A stretch of DNA of 11,050 bases from an uncultured Ruminococcus sp. (GTDB lineage: Bacteria; Bacillota; Clostridia; Oscillospirales; Acutalibacteraceae): the NCBI GenBank assembly GCA_902773165.1, contig CACYDO010000133.1, forward strand, positions 1 to 11,050, read 5' to 3'. The translations under genes were made by a program, and so were the position numbers. Below are positions 1-7,282 of the stretch, in pieces (within the stretch, counting starts at the first letter, position 1; the number at the start of each line of letters is the position of its first letter). The notes beneath the pieces were generated by a model, which worked only from the letters and a program-made list of their open reading frames with translations, made no database searches and was not told the origin of the DNA.

Positions 1-635
1 CAGATCCAGTTGATGATTCTCATATCGAAATCGTCGCCGCCGAGACGGTTGTTACCTGCTGTCGCGAGAACTTCCTGAACGCCGTCGCCCATCTCGATGA
101 TGGATACATCGAAAGTACCGCCGCCCAAGTCGTATACCATTACCTTCTGATCGTCTTCCTTGTCAATACCGTAGGAAAGAGCGGCAGCTGTAGGCTCGTT
201 GATGATTCTCTTAACATCAAGACCTGCGATCTGACCTGCGTTCTTTGTTGCCTGACGCTGAGAGTCAGTGAAGTAAGCAGGAACTGTAATAACAGCCTCT
301 CTTACAGTTTCGCCGAGATAAGCCTCTGCATCTGCCTTCAGCTTCTGAAGGATCATTGCGGAGATCTGCTCGGGAGTGTAGCTCTTGTCGTCGATCGTTA
401 CCTTATAGTTTGTACCCATCTCTCTTTTGATGGAGCTTACTGTCTTAGCCGGGTTCGATACAGCCTGACGCTTTGCAATCTGACCAACAAGTCTTTCACC
501 TGTCTTCGAAAAACCAACTACCGACGGAGTTGTTCTTGAACCTTCTGCGTTAGCAATAACAACAGGCTCGCCGCCCTCGATAACTGCTACGCATGAATTT
601 GTTGTACCTAAATCTATACCTATGATCTTAGCCAT
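1..635 (-). CDS. dnaK: Chaperone DnaK (Hsp70), N-terminal 211 residues, cut by window edge
   Basis: Cytosolic ATP-dependent Hsp70 chaperone that binds unfolded polypeptides with DnaJ and the exchange factor GrpE. Only the first two thirds of the actin-like ATPase domain is present. Seen: the Hsp70 signature IDLGTTNS (residues 7-14), the second phosphate-binding signature DLGGGTFDVS (169-178), INEPTAAAL (145-153) and RLGGDDFD (197-204). The segment around KREMGTNYK (70-78) is short, as in Gram-positive DnaKs, which lack an insertion found in proteobacterial homologues. The ATG at 633-635 is preceded by AAGGAG at a normal distance. It is the third gene of hrcA-grpE-dnaK, 71 bp after grpE. It continues beyond base 1, and a dnaJ gene may follow there but is not visible. 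Identification is effectively certain. Confidence 0.98.
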   Translation of the reverse strand, partial: MAKIIGIDLGTTNSCVAVIEGGEPVVIANAEGSRTTPSVVGFSKTGERLVGQIAKRQAVSNPAKTVSSIKREMGTNYKVTIDDKSYTPEQISAMILQKLKADAEAYLGETVREAVITVPAYFTDSQRQATKNAGQIAGLDVKRIINEPTAAALSYGIDKEDDQKVMVYDLGGGTFDVSIIEMGDGVQEVLATAGNNRLGGDDFDMRIINWI

Positions 636-685
636 GATAATTTCTCCTTTTCCTTTTTAATAATATTATAAATAAATTAATGTTT

Positions 686-714
686 ATTATACCAAAATAT
701 AGAAACTCAGTTAA
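686..714 (-). promoter_or_regulatory. Possible secondary promoter just upstream of dnaK
   Basis: On the minus strand, an extended -10 (TGG followed by TATAAT, hexamer at 686-691) sits 17 bp downstream of a weak -35 (TTAACT, 709-714, 4 of 6 matches) that overlaps the grpE stop codon. It could give extra dnaK transcript independent of CIRCE. The region is very AT-rich, so chance occurrence is plausible. The same bases can also form a weak AU-rich hairpin (about 667-692), which could instead be an mRNA processing or stability element. Confidence 0.35.
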
Positions 715-1273
715 CCGTCTGCACCATTGCGTGTCTGATGATCTTATCCCCGACCTTGTAGCCCTTCTGATAAACAAGAGCGATCGTGTCGGAATCAAGC
801 TCATCGCTGTCAATGCTTGATATCGCATTATGATACTCAGGGTCAAACGCCTCGCCGACCTCACCGAAGCTCGTTATATTAAGCTTTTCAAACGATTTCG
901 TCAGCTGATTCGCTATCATTTCCAATCCCTTGCGGAACTCCTCGGGAGCATTCTTTGAAGCTTCAAGAGCTCTGTCGATATTATCTGCAATGGGAATGAT
1001 CTCCCCCACAGTATCGGAAACGGCGTTGGCATAAATAGCAGCCTTCTCGCGCTCTGTTCTCGTGCGAAAATTTGCATATTCGGCAGCCGTTCGCAGAAGC
1101 TTATCTTTTTCTGCCGCCAGAGCCTTTTCAAGCTCTGCTACCTTATTGTCGGACGCGTCGCTCTGCGCTTCGTCAGCATTTGCCGGCTGCTCGGCAGCTT
1201 CTTCTGTCTGCTCGACAGCTTCTTCCGGCTGCTGCTCTTCGAGCTTCTCTTCGCCCTTAATGTCCTTACCCAT
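707..1273 (-). CDS. grpE: Nucleotide exchange factor GrpE
   Basis: Cochaperone that releases ADP from DnaK. The protein is 188 residues, a normal GrpE length. Residues 1-45 are acidic, Glu/Ala/Gln-rich and probably disordered. A long coiled-coil helix follows (about 45-110, including ELEKALAAEKDKLLRTAAEY), and then the C-terminal beta domain with the family signature: GEAFDPEYHNAI (140-151) and the distal block TIALVYQKGYKVGDKIIRHAMV (163-184). The start ATG at 1271-1273 has an upstream AAGGAATG SD at good spacing. It lies 48 bp after hrcA and 71 bp before dnaK on the same strand, with no terminator visible between, so co-transcription from the CIRCE-controlled promoter is expected. Nothing unusual is seen in the protein. 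Confidence 0.97.
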   Translation of the reverse strand: MGKDIKGEEKLEEQQPEEAVEQTEEAAEQPANADEAQSDASDNKVAELEKALAAEKDKLLRTAAEYANFRTRTEREKAAIYANAVSDTVGEIIPIADNIDRALEASKNAPEEFRKGLEMIANQLTKSFEKLNITSFGEVGEAFDPEYHNAISSIDSDELDSDTIALVYQKGYKVGDKIIRHAMVQTVN

Positions 1274-1321
1274 CTGTCACATTCCTTTCCTCAAATATAT
1301 TCGTAATTGCATTTCTTTATT

Positions 1322-2350
1322 TCATTCTATCATCAGGATCTCACGCAGCGACCTGCCCACACATTCGGCAGTATATTCAAGCACCGCCTGCGCATAAGCA
1401 TAATCAAACCGCATCGGAACGATCGCCGTAATAAAACCGCCGCTTGTCGGTTCGATCGTATAAGGCTCAGCTATGAAGCTGTAATTGCCAAGCGCCTCGT
1501 TTCCGGTATCCGCGCCTATAAGAAAATGTTTTCCGCTGCGCAGCCTGAGCATGAGCGATTCCAGCTCCTCGTCCGAATGCAGAAGCCGCATCAGACCCTT
1601 TGCTTCGGAAATATCATCTTCATCAAACAGAAGATTGGTTCTTCCGGAAACTGTCATGCTGAATCCTCCGACATCGGCGCACGCGTCCATTATAGCCGCC
1701 AAAGCATCGGGAACCAGCAGTACGATCTCGCCCATGCCGATAGCCAATGTCTGAATATACGCCGGAGTTACGCTTTTTACGGGAACGCCCTCCATATCGC
1801 GGTTAAATATCGTTTCAAAGATATTTATAATATCGGGCGTTACAACGTAGTCGGTTTTAAACAGCCTCGTTTTGATAAGACCGGTTGACGTGATCAGAAC
1901 GACCATGCAGGTCTGCCGACCTGTCTGCACGAATTTCAGCGTCCGCACTCTGGCGTTTTCGGAAAACGGCGTTGTGACCACAGAAACTGTATGAAGCAGC
2001 TCCGAAACAACTCCGCCTGCGGCACTAAGAAGCGATTCCGGCTCGTCGCAGCTTTTGTTAAGCTCTTCAAGTATCAGCGCCTTTATGCTGCCCGAAAGAG
2101 CTTTTTTATCCATCAGCCTATCTACATAATAGCGAAATCCGGCTTCCGAAGGCTGCCTTCCTGCCGAGGTGTGAGGCTGAACAAGCAGACCCATATCGGA
2201 AAGCTCCGCCATTTCATTTCTGACCGTTGCCGACGATACCGGAAAGCCGAGCGTATTGCAAAGCAGCTTTGAACCCACAGGCTCGCCGCTTTTAATATAC
2301 TCCTCAACGACCGCTTTGAGGATCCTGATCTTCCTCTCTCTCGTCTGCAT
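1322..2350 (-). CDS. hrcA: Heat-inducible transcription repressor HrcA
   Basis: Represses class I heat-shock genes by binding CIRCE; its activity in the family is tuned by GroEL. The 342-residue length matches known HrcA proteins. The N-terminal winged-helix domain (about 1-85) has the conserved stretch SSATVRNEMAELSDMGLL (39-56) followed by QPHTSAGR (58-65) and GFRYYVDRL (71-79). The middle and C-terminal parts form the GAF-like dimerisation region, ending in GGFITAIVPMRFDYAYAQAVLEY (304-326), a slightly divergent form of the usual G-I-x-V-I-G-P-x-R-M-x-Y block (VPMRF in place of GPxRM). AGGTGAG lies just before the ATG at 2348-2350. It is the first gene of the operon, with a perfect CIRCE in its own leader, so autoregulation is expected. 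Confidence 0.97.
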   Translation of the reverse strand: MQTRERKIRILKAVVEEYIKSGEPVGSKLLCNTLGFPVSSATVRNEMAELSDMGLLVQPHTSAGRQPSEAGFRYYVDRLMDKKALSGSIKALILEELNKSCDEPESLLSAAGGVVSELLHTVSVVTTPFSENARVRTLKFVQTGRQTCMVVLITSTGLIKTRLFKTDYVVTPDIINIFETIFNRDMEGVPVKSVTPAYIQTLAIGMGEIVLLVPDALAAIMDACADVGGFSMTVSGRTNLLFDEDDISEAKGLMRLLHSDEELESLMLRLRSGKHFLIGADTGNEALGNYSFIAEPYTIEPTSGGFITAIVPMRFDYAYAQAVLEYTAECVGRSLREILMIE

Positions 2351-2371
2351 CTGCTCACCTCGCTTATGTCG

Positions 2372-2398
2372 TTAGCACTCTAGTACTCTGAGTGCTAA
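2372..2398 (-). promoter_or_regulatory. CIRCE operator (HrcA-binding inverted repeat)
   Basis: TTAGCACTC (2372-2380), a 9-bp spacer, then GAGTGCTAA (2390-2398). This is an exact match to the CIRCE consensus, with perfect 9-bp arms. It lies between the predicted transcription start (near 2402) and the hrcA SD, so it would sit at the 5' end of the hrcA-grpE-dnaK transcript. The paired repressor is encoded by the adjacent gene. Confidence 0.98.
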
Positions 2399-2408
2399 TC
2401 TACTTTTA

Positions 2409-2436
2409 ATTATACATTTATTCTTGATTTTGTCAA
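2409..2436 (-). promoter_or_regulatory. Sigma-A-type promoter of the hrcA-grpE-dnaK operon
   Basis: The minus strand reads TTGACA (-35, at 2431-2436), a 16-bp spacer, then TATAAT (-10, at 2409-2414). Both hexamers match the housekeeping consensus perfectly. Predicted initiation near 2402 puts CIRCE immediately downstream, the classic class I heat-shock arrangement: a strong constitutive promoter held down by HrcA. Confidence 0.9.
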
Positions 2437-2493
2437 GTGCTTTATTCACGAAATTTTATTAAAATTTTATGTACGCAGGAACATATATAACTC

Positions 2494-2522
2494 TTGATAT
2501 CGAATTGTCGGTATGATACAAT
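2494..2522 (+). promoter_or_regulatory. Sigma-A-type promoter of the CpXC / two-component / ABC operon
   Basis: TTGATA (2494-2499), a 17-bp spacer, then TACAAT (2517-2522); each hexamer is one mismatch from consensus. Initiation near 2529 would give a leader of only about 18 nt before the ATG at 2547. It is divergent from the hrcA promoter, with 57 bp between the two -35 elements. No operator-like repeat was recognised in that gap. Confidence 0.7.
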
Positions 2523-2546
2523 TATAAAAGAAATGAGGTGGACGCA

Positions 2547-3221
2547 ATGGCAATGCGATCAAAAGTAACGCTGAAATGCCCGAAATGCCGTAAAGACATG
2601 GAGGTTGAACAATGGAGCGCTATCAACGGAGATAAAAATCCCCAGCAGAAATTAAAGCTGCTTCAAGGAACTCTGTTTCAGTCTGCGTGCAAAAACTGCG
2701 GAAATTCCGTCACGGTAGGATATCCGCTTATTTACCATGACACAAAGCAGAATTACATGATATGGCTCGTTTACGATGACGAGGAAGTTTCTCACGTCAC
2801 CGATTATTTTAAAAAAAGCAAATCATACCAGACCGATCCCAATAACGAAGATGACGAAAATGTTGACCCTGCCTGCCGCCAGAGAATTGTGCGCTCTCCC
2901 GACGCGCTGAGGGAAAAAATAATGATCTTTGACAGTGGTCTTGACGATAAAATAATGGAGATCATGAAGCTTGCCTACGCTCAGCAGGCGCAGAGAAATC
3001 TAAAATCAGACAACATCGCGGCGGCATTTTTCACCAATAAAGACGGCGAAAAGCTGATAGAGCTTTACACCAAAAAAGGCAAGGCGTTCGTATCTGCCGT
3101 ATCACGCGATGTATACCGTCAGCTTGAAGACAAATACGGCAGCAAAGCAAGCTATGCCGAGGACAGAGTGTACCTGATAGACGATGTGTGGGCTTACGAG
3201 CTGTTGAGAACCATGAGATAA
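2547..3221 (+). CDS. CpXC domain protein, putative zinc ribbon, function unknown
   Basis: A 224-residue, apparently soluble protein. Two CxxC pairs, CPKC (11-14) and CKNC (48-51), frame the N-terminal part and look like a split zinc ribbon; CPKC is the motif that names the CpXC family. Two further blocks resemble conserved parts of that family: QRIVRSPDALREKIMIFDSGLDDKIMEIMKL (112-142) and, between them, GYPLIYHDTKQNYMIWLVYD. No signal peptide or membrane segment is seen. I chose ATG 2547 because GAGGTG (2535-2540) lies 6 nt upstream. An in-frame GTG at 2538 overlaps that SD and is rejected. It is the first gene of a five-gene operon, 20 bp before the response regulator. Zinc binding is inferred from the cysteines. 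The biochemical role is unknown for the family as far as I know, so any link to the exporter rests on context only. Confidence 0.85.
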   Translation: MAMRSKVTLKCPKCRKDMEVEQWSAINGDKNPQQKLKLLQGTLFQSACKNCGNSVTVGYPLIYHDTKQNYMIWLVYDDEEVSHVTDYFKKSKSYQTDPNNEDDENVDPACRQRIVRSPDALREKIMIFDSGLDDKIMEIMKLAYAQQAQRNLKSDNIAAAFFTNKDGEKLIELYTKKGKAFVSAVSRDVYRQLEDKYGSKASYAEDRVYLIDDVWAYELLRTMR

Positions 3222-3241
3222 AAGCACAACGGAGGTATAAT

Positions 3242-3931
3242 ATGAAACTGCTGTACGCAGAGGACGAGCGCGCCATGAGCGAGGCTGTCACAGAAATACT
3301 TAAACATAAAAATTATATTGTAGACGCCGTATACGACGGTGAAGAAGCTCTCGATTACATTTTATCCGATATCCGTTACGACGGAATTATTCTTGACGTA
3401 ATGATGCCTAAAATGAGCGGCATAGAGGTTCTTAAAGAGATCAGAAGCAAAGGCATCGGAACTCCCGTTCTGCTGCTGACGGCAAAATCCGAAGTTCCCG
3501 ATAAGGTCGAAGGACTGAACGCAGGCGCTGACGATTACCTGGCAAAGCCGTTCGCCATGCCCGAGCTTATCGCACGAGTAGGAGCGCTTGTGCGCCGTCA
3601 GGGCGAGATCATTCCCGACAATTTGCAGACAGGCAACGTTACGCTGAACAGAACGTCATTCGAACTCAGCACAAGCGCCGGAAGCATACGTCTTTCAAAG
3701 AAGGAATATCTGATGATGGAAATGCTGATGAAAAGCCGCGAACAGCCCGTATCGACAGAAAGCTTCATGGATCGCATATGGGGCTACGACAGCGAAGCCG
3801 AGGTCAACGTTGTCTGGGTATACATCTCTTATCTCAGGAAAAAGCTTGGCGCGCTGAATGCCGACATTCAGATCTCTGCGCTGCGCGGAAGAGGATATAT
3901 TCTGACGGAGGCAAAGGGCAAAAATGCTTAA
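3242..3931 (+). CDS. OmpR/PhoB-family response regulator
   Basis: A DNA-binding response regulator of 229 residues. The receiver domain (1-120) has the acidic pair E7-D8, phosphoacceptor D52 in ILDVMMP, T80 in LLLTAK and K102 in LAKPF. The C-terminal winged helix (about 127-225) shows the OmpR hallmarks KKEYLMMEMLM, VWVYISYLRKKL and ALRGRGYIL. The start ATG 3242 follows a strong GGAGG (3231-3235); longer in-frame extensions upstream would overlap the CpXC gene. Its last 8 bases overlap the histidine kinase gene, so the two are translationally linked and almost certainly form a cognate pair. The likely target is its own operon, including the exporter downstream. No direct-repeat binding site was confidently seen near the 2494-2522 promoter. 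Confidence 0.96.
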   Translation: MKLLYAEDERAMSEAVTEILKHKNYIVDAVYDGEEALDYILSDIRYDGIILDVMMPKMSGIEVLKEIRSKGIGTPVLLLTAKSEVPDKVEGLNAGADDYLAKPFAMPELIARVGALVRRQGEIIPDNLQTGNVTLNRTSFELSTSAGSIRLSKKEYLMMEMLMKSREQPVSTESFMDRIWGYDSEAEVNVVWVYISYLRKKLGALNADIQISALRGRGYILTEAKGKNA

Positions 3932-5225
3932 AAAGCTTAAATTTCGCTTTATTCTGCTTGCAATGGTTTCAATGACGCTTACGCTGACAATTGCGTTTGC
4001 CGCAGTCAACATAACGCTGCGCTTGCAGATGTCTCAAAATACCGACATAATAATTGAAACGCTGCATGAAAACGGAGGACATTTCTCTCTTTTCAAGCAC
4101 GCCGATGATTTCGGCTTTGCGCGCGATTCGGAGCTTGACACAGACAGACCTCCGAACAGCGACCAAGATATGTTTAAGCCGCCCGACCGCGGTAAATTTA
4201 TGCATTCCGAAACGCCGTACGAAACGCGCTATTACGTTGCTTACATTGACGGAAACAGTACGCTTATCAACGCCGATTTCGGTCACATAGCGCTTTCCAA
4301 CATTGAAACGATCGAGAAGCAGATCGAAACGATCACTCAGAACTGCAAAACCTCTGGTTATATTGATAATTACCGTTACGGAAAATTCGAAACAGACGAC
4401 GGCCTTATGATAATCGGCGTAGATTGCAGCAATTATCTCTCCACTATACAAATGCTCACGACAATCACGCTTGTTACAATATTATCATGTATTGTAATCG
4501 TGCTTATCCTGCTTCTTGTATTCTCCAACAGAGTTTTGCGGCCGTTTGAGGAAAACCGCGAAAAACAGCGGCGCTTCATCACAGACGCAGGACACGAGCT
4601 GAAAACGCCTATCGCTATCATTCAGTCGAACACCGAAGTCATGGAAATGATAGACGGAGAAAGCAAGTGGCTTACAAACATCAAGCAGCAAACAGAACGC
4701 ATGAGCAAGCTTGTCAAGGGACTTATCGAGCTTTCCAAGATGGACGAACAGACTGTCTCCGAAAAAGAAAAGCAGCAGATAATCCTTTCGGAGATCGTTT
4801 TCAACTCGGTTGAATCGTTCCGCGTTCCTGCCGAAGCTAAGCAAATTCATCTTACCTCTGAGATAGCCCCCGATGTCGCAGTCATGGGCGATTTTGAAGA
4901 TATTGTCAGAGCTGTGGGAATTCTTCTCGACAACGCGATCAAATACACCGACGACCGCAAGGAAATGACGGTAAAGCTTTACGCAAAATCTAAGAAAGCC
5001 GTTTTAAAGGTATCGAACAGCTGCAAGGGGCTTGACAAAGCGAGCATGTCGAAATTTTTCGACCGCTTTTACCGCACTGATGAATCACGAAGCTCGGAAA
5101 CAGGCGGCTACGGCATAGGCTTGTCGATGGCTCAGATGATCGTTCAGAATCACAAAGGAAAGCTTAACGTAAGCTACAGCGACGATGAGATAATCACCTT
5201 TACCATGGAGCTATCTTTAAGCTAA
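3924..5225 (+). CDS. Membrane sensor histidine kinase
   Basis: A 433-residue kinase partner of the preceding regulator. It has TM1 (about 8-30), an extracytoplasmic sensor region of about 145 residues (31-176), TM2 (about 177-200), and then a short linker with no recognisable HAMP domain. The DHp domain has the H-box FITDAGHELKTPI, with predicted phosphorylated His224. The ATPase domain has an N-box (DNAIKYT, N337), an F-box (FFDRFYRTDESRS, 378-390) and a G2 box (GGYGIGL, 394-400). The usual G1 motif DxGxG is degenerate (VSNSCKGLD, 363-371), as I recall in a subset of Firmicute kinases. The sensor has a Pro/Asp-rich stretch (about 72-92), then RYYVAYIDGN and GVDCSNYLSTIQ, patterns seen in clostridial kinases. 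The ligand is unknown. It starts by an 8-bp overlap with the regulator gene. Confidence 0.95.
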   Translation: MLKKLKFRFILLAMVSMTLTLTIAFAAVNITLRLQMSQNTDIIIETLHENGGHFSLFKHADDFGFARDSELDTDRPPNSDQDMFKPPDRGKFMHSETPYETRYYVAYIDGNSTLINADFGHIALSNIETIEKQIETITQNCKTSGYIDNYRYGKFETDDGLMIIGVDCSNYLSTIQMLTTITLVTILSCIVIVLILLLVFSNRVLRPFEENREKQRRFITDAGHELKTPIAIIQSNTEVMEMIDGESKWLTNIKQQTERMSKLVKGLIELSKMDEQTVSEKEKQQIILSEIVFNSVESFRVPAEAKQIHLTSEIAPDVAVMGDFEDIVRAVGILLDNAIKYTDDRKEMTVKLYAKSKKAVLKVSNSCKGLDKASMSKFFDRFYRTDESRSSETGGYGIGLSMAQMIVQNHKGKLNVSYSDDEIITFTMELSLS

Positions 5226-5250
5226 AAAACAGCAAAAAGAAGGTATATGC

Positions 5251-6027
5251 ATGAAAGAAACATTACAGGTAAAAAACGTAACAAAAACATTCAGGCTTTC
5301 CGCAAAGCAGCAGAAGCTGCGCAAGCTTGATTCAAACATTCTGACCGCAGTAGACGGACTTTCGTTTTCAGCGTATGAAGGCGAAATATTTGGTCTTCTC
5401 GGCTCTAACGGCGCAGGAAAAACGACCACGCTGCGCATGCTTGCAACGCTGCTAAAACCCGACAGCGGCGACGCCGTTGTTGCAGGGTCAAGCATTTGCG
5501 AAGAGCCTGCCGAGGTCAGAAGGAAAATCGGCTTTCTGACTTCGGAGCTGAAGCTGGAGGATTTCTTTACACCGGAATATCTTTTCAACTTCTTCTGCGA
5601 TCTTCACGAGGTACCGGAGGATATAAAAAATAAACGCCGCGAGGAGCTTTTTTCACGCTTTGGCGTTGATAAATTTGCTCAGGTCAAGGTTGCAAATCTT
5701 TCTACCGGAATGAAGCAGAAGGTTTCTCTCGTTGTTGCAGTCGCTCACGACCCAGAGATCATTATCTTTGACGAACCAACAAACGGTCTGGACGTAATCA
5801 CGGCAAAAGTAGTTACCGATTTTCTGTTGGAGCTTCGCAGGCAGGGCAAGACCGTTATAATCTCCACGCATATTTTTAATCTTATCGAAAAGGTATGCGA
5901 CAGAGTGGGGATCATCATTGACGGCAAAATGATCGTCTGCGACAGTCTTTCAAATCTGACGAAGGATAAATCACTTGAAGATGTTTTCTTCGATCTTTAC
6001 AGGGAAAGAAAGGGTGACGAGCTTTGA
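5251..6027 (+). CDS. ABC transporter ATP-binding protein, NatA-like
   Basis: The 258-residue nucleotide-binding subunit of an ABC-2 exporter. Seen: Walker A GSNGAGKT (51-58), signature LSTGMKQK (150-157; the STGM form typical of NatA/ABC-2 exporters rather than SGGQ), Walker B IIIFDEP (170-176, E175 catalytic) and the H-loop His207 in STHIF. An extended charged segment (about 17-30) lies before the first core strand. The start ATG 5251 is preceded by AAGAAGG, 25 bp after the kinase stop. The stop overlaps the start of the permease gene, so the two subunits are translationally coupled. NatA in Bacillus belongs to a sodium exporter, but NatA-like ATPases serve many substrates, so the cargo here cannot be read from sequence. 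The neighbouring kinase-regulator pair probably induces it in response to an envelope or chemical signal. Confidence 0.95.
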   Translation: MKETLQVKNVTKTFRLSAKQQKLRKLDSNILTAVDGLSFSAYEGEIFGLLGSNGAGKTTTLRMLATLLKPDSGDAVVAGSSICEEPAEVRRKIGFLTSELKLEDFFTPEYLFNFFCDLHEVPEDIKNKRREELFSRFGVDKFAQVKVANLSTGMKQKVSLVVAVAHDPEIIIFDEPTNGLDVITAKVVTDFLLELRRQGKTVIISTHIFNLIEKVCDRVGIIIDGKMIVCDSLSNLTKDKSLEDVFFDLYRERKGDEL

Positions 6028-7226
6028 AAAACGGTGCGTTTACAGTATTTAAAAAGGAGCTTATGCGTTTTTTTACCGATAAGCGTCTTTTATTCACCTC
6101 AATAATAATGCCGGGACTGCTTATTTATCTTATTTATTCACTCATGGGCAGCAGCATGGGAAGTATGATTGATGATAAGACATCTTCCTTTAAAACAGCG
6201 GCGGTAAACATGCCCCAAAGCATTGCAGCTGTATTGAAGGAAGAAAAATTCGAAATTGACAATACCTCTCTAGACAAAAAGGACGAAGTAACCGAACAGA
6301 TCACAAACGGCGATTACGCTCTGCTTGTGATCTTCCCCGAAGATTTCGAGAAAAACATTTCGCAGTATGACCCTTCCGATACTCAGCGCAGCACGCCTAA
6401 CGTGGAGATCTACTATAACTCCGCCGACATCAATTCCGCTCAGGGCTACGCTCAGGTAACTGCCGTTCTGGACGGTCTGGAAAAACAGCTCAGCAACGTA
6501 TTCGACGTTAACAATCTTGCAGACCCGACAGACAATATTTACGATCTTGCAACGCAAGAGGATACTACGGGAACGTTTCTCGCAATGATCCTTCCAATGC
6601 TTCTTATGACTCTGATGTTTTCGTCGTGCGTTTCACTTGCACCCGAAAGCATTGCAGGTGAAAAGGAGCGCGGAACTATCGCTGCCTTACTCATTACGCC
6701 TACTCCGCGCTCACAGATCATTCTCGGAAAGGTATGCGCCCTCTCGGTAATGGCTCTTCTCGGCGGATTATCAAGCTTTTTGGGAACATTTCTATCCATT
6801 CCCACGCTTATGCAGAGCATGGGTGAAGAAGCGGAAAGCATTTCCACAGACGTTTACGGCGCAGCCGATTATCTTTGGCTGATACTGCTCATACTATCGA
6901 CCATTCTTCTTTTGATCACGGCTATCTCCATAATATCGGCTGCTGCAAAAAGCGTTAAGGAAGCAAGCACGCTCGCCGCTCCGCTAATGATAATCGTTAT
7001 GATGATAAGCGTGCTGTCTATGTATCAGAGCAATGAAAAGCAGGAATTTTACTGGTATTTTATTCCCATTTTTAACACAGTTCAGGGAATGACGGGAATA
7101 TTCTCCTTTAACGCCGTTCCGGTTAATCTGATAATAGCTGCGGCAACAAATCTTGCCGTTTCGGCTATCGGTATATTTATACTCACAAAGCTTTTCGACA
7201 GCGAAAGAATAATGTTCAGCTCATAA
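6024..7226 (+). CDS. ABC-2 type transporter permease, NatB/YhaP-like
   Basis: The 400-residue membrane subunit paired with the preceding ATPase. It has one N-terminal TM (about 22-41), a large extracytoplasmic domain (about 45-180), and then a hydrophobic C-terminal half with about five or six segments (roughly 184-205, 236-259, 282-307, 317-334, 345-360, 367-388). The cytoplasmic coupling loop AGEKERGTIAALLITPTPRSQII (211-233) is the ABC-2 signature region. The start is TTG at 6024, overlapping the ATPase stop by 4 bp (TTGA). The next ATG, at residue 14, would remove the conserved FKKELMRFFTDKRLL segment, so TTG is preferred; AGGGTG lies at suitable spacing. It is the last gene of the operon, with a terminator 7 bases after the stop codon. 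The substrate is unknown. Confidence 0.93.
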   Translation: MKNGAFTVFKKELMRFFTDKRLLFTSIIMPGLLIYLIYSLMGSSMGSMIDDKTSSFKTAAVNMPQSIAAVLKEEKFEIDNTSLDKKDEVTEQITNGDYALLVIFPEDFEKNISQYDPSDTQRSTPNVEIYYNSADINSAQGYAQVTAVLDGLEKQLSNVFDVNNLADPTDNIYDLATQEDTTGTFLAMILPMLLMTLMFSSCVSLAPESIAGEKERGTIAALLITPTPRSQIILGKVCALSVMALLGGLSSFLGTFLSIPTLMQSMGEEAESISTDVYGAADYLWLILLILSTILLLITAISIISAAAKSVKEASTLAAPLMIIVMMISVLSMYQSNEKQEFYWYFIPIFNTVQGMTGIFSFNAVPVNLIIAAATNLAVSAIGIFILTKLFDSERIMFSS

Positions 7227-7233
7227 TAATTTT

Positions 7234-7275
7234 GCCCTATGCAGATTTTAATGATCTGCACAGGGCGTTTTTTTG
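7234..7275 (+). terminator. Rho-independent terminator of the ABC operon
   Basis: A 13-position stem, GCCCTATGCAGAT (7234-7246) with ATCTGCACAGGGC (7254-7266) and one A-C mismatch, closes a 7-nt loop and is followed by G and a run of seven T. It begins just after the permease stop. On the opposite strand, the hairpin is followed by AAAATTATTA rather than a T-run, so it is at best a weak terminator for spoIIE, which ends at 7283. Confidence 0.92.
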
Positions 7276-7282
7276 TTTCTAT

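Noticed and set aside
1307..1888. A 193-codon open frame on the plus strand opposite hrcA
   Set aside because: It lies wholly antisense to a clearly recognised hrcA, has no convincing SD, and its translation has no recognisable domain and a composition expected from a shadow frame.
2538..2546. GTG at 2538 as start of the CpXC gene
   Set aside because: The GTG is part of the SD-like GAGGTG itself; ATG 2547 has ideal spacing from it.
3969..4451. A 160-codon minus-strand frame opposite the histidine kinase
   Set aside because: It is antisense to a well-identified kinase with intact motifs; no SD or promoter supports it.
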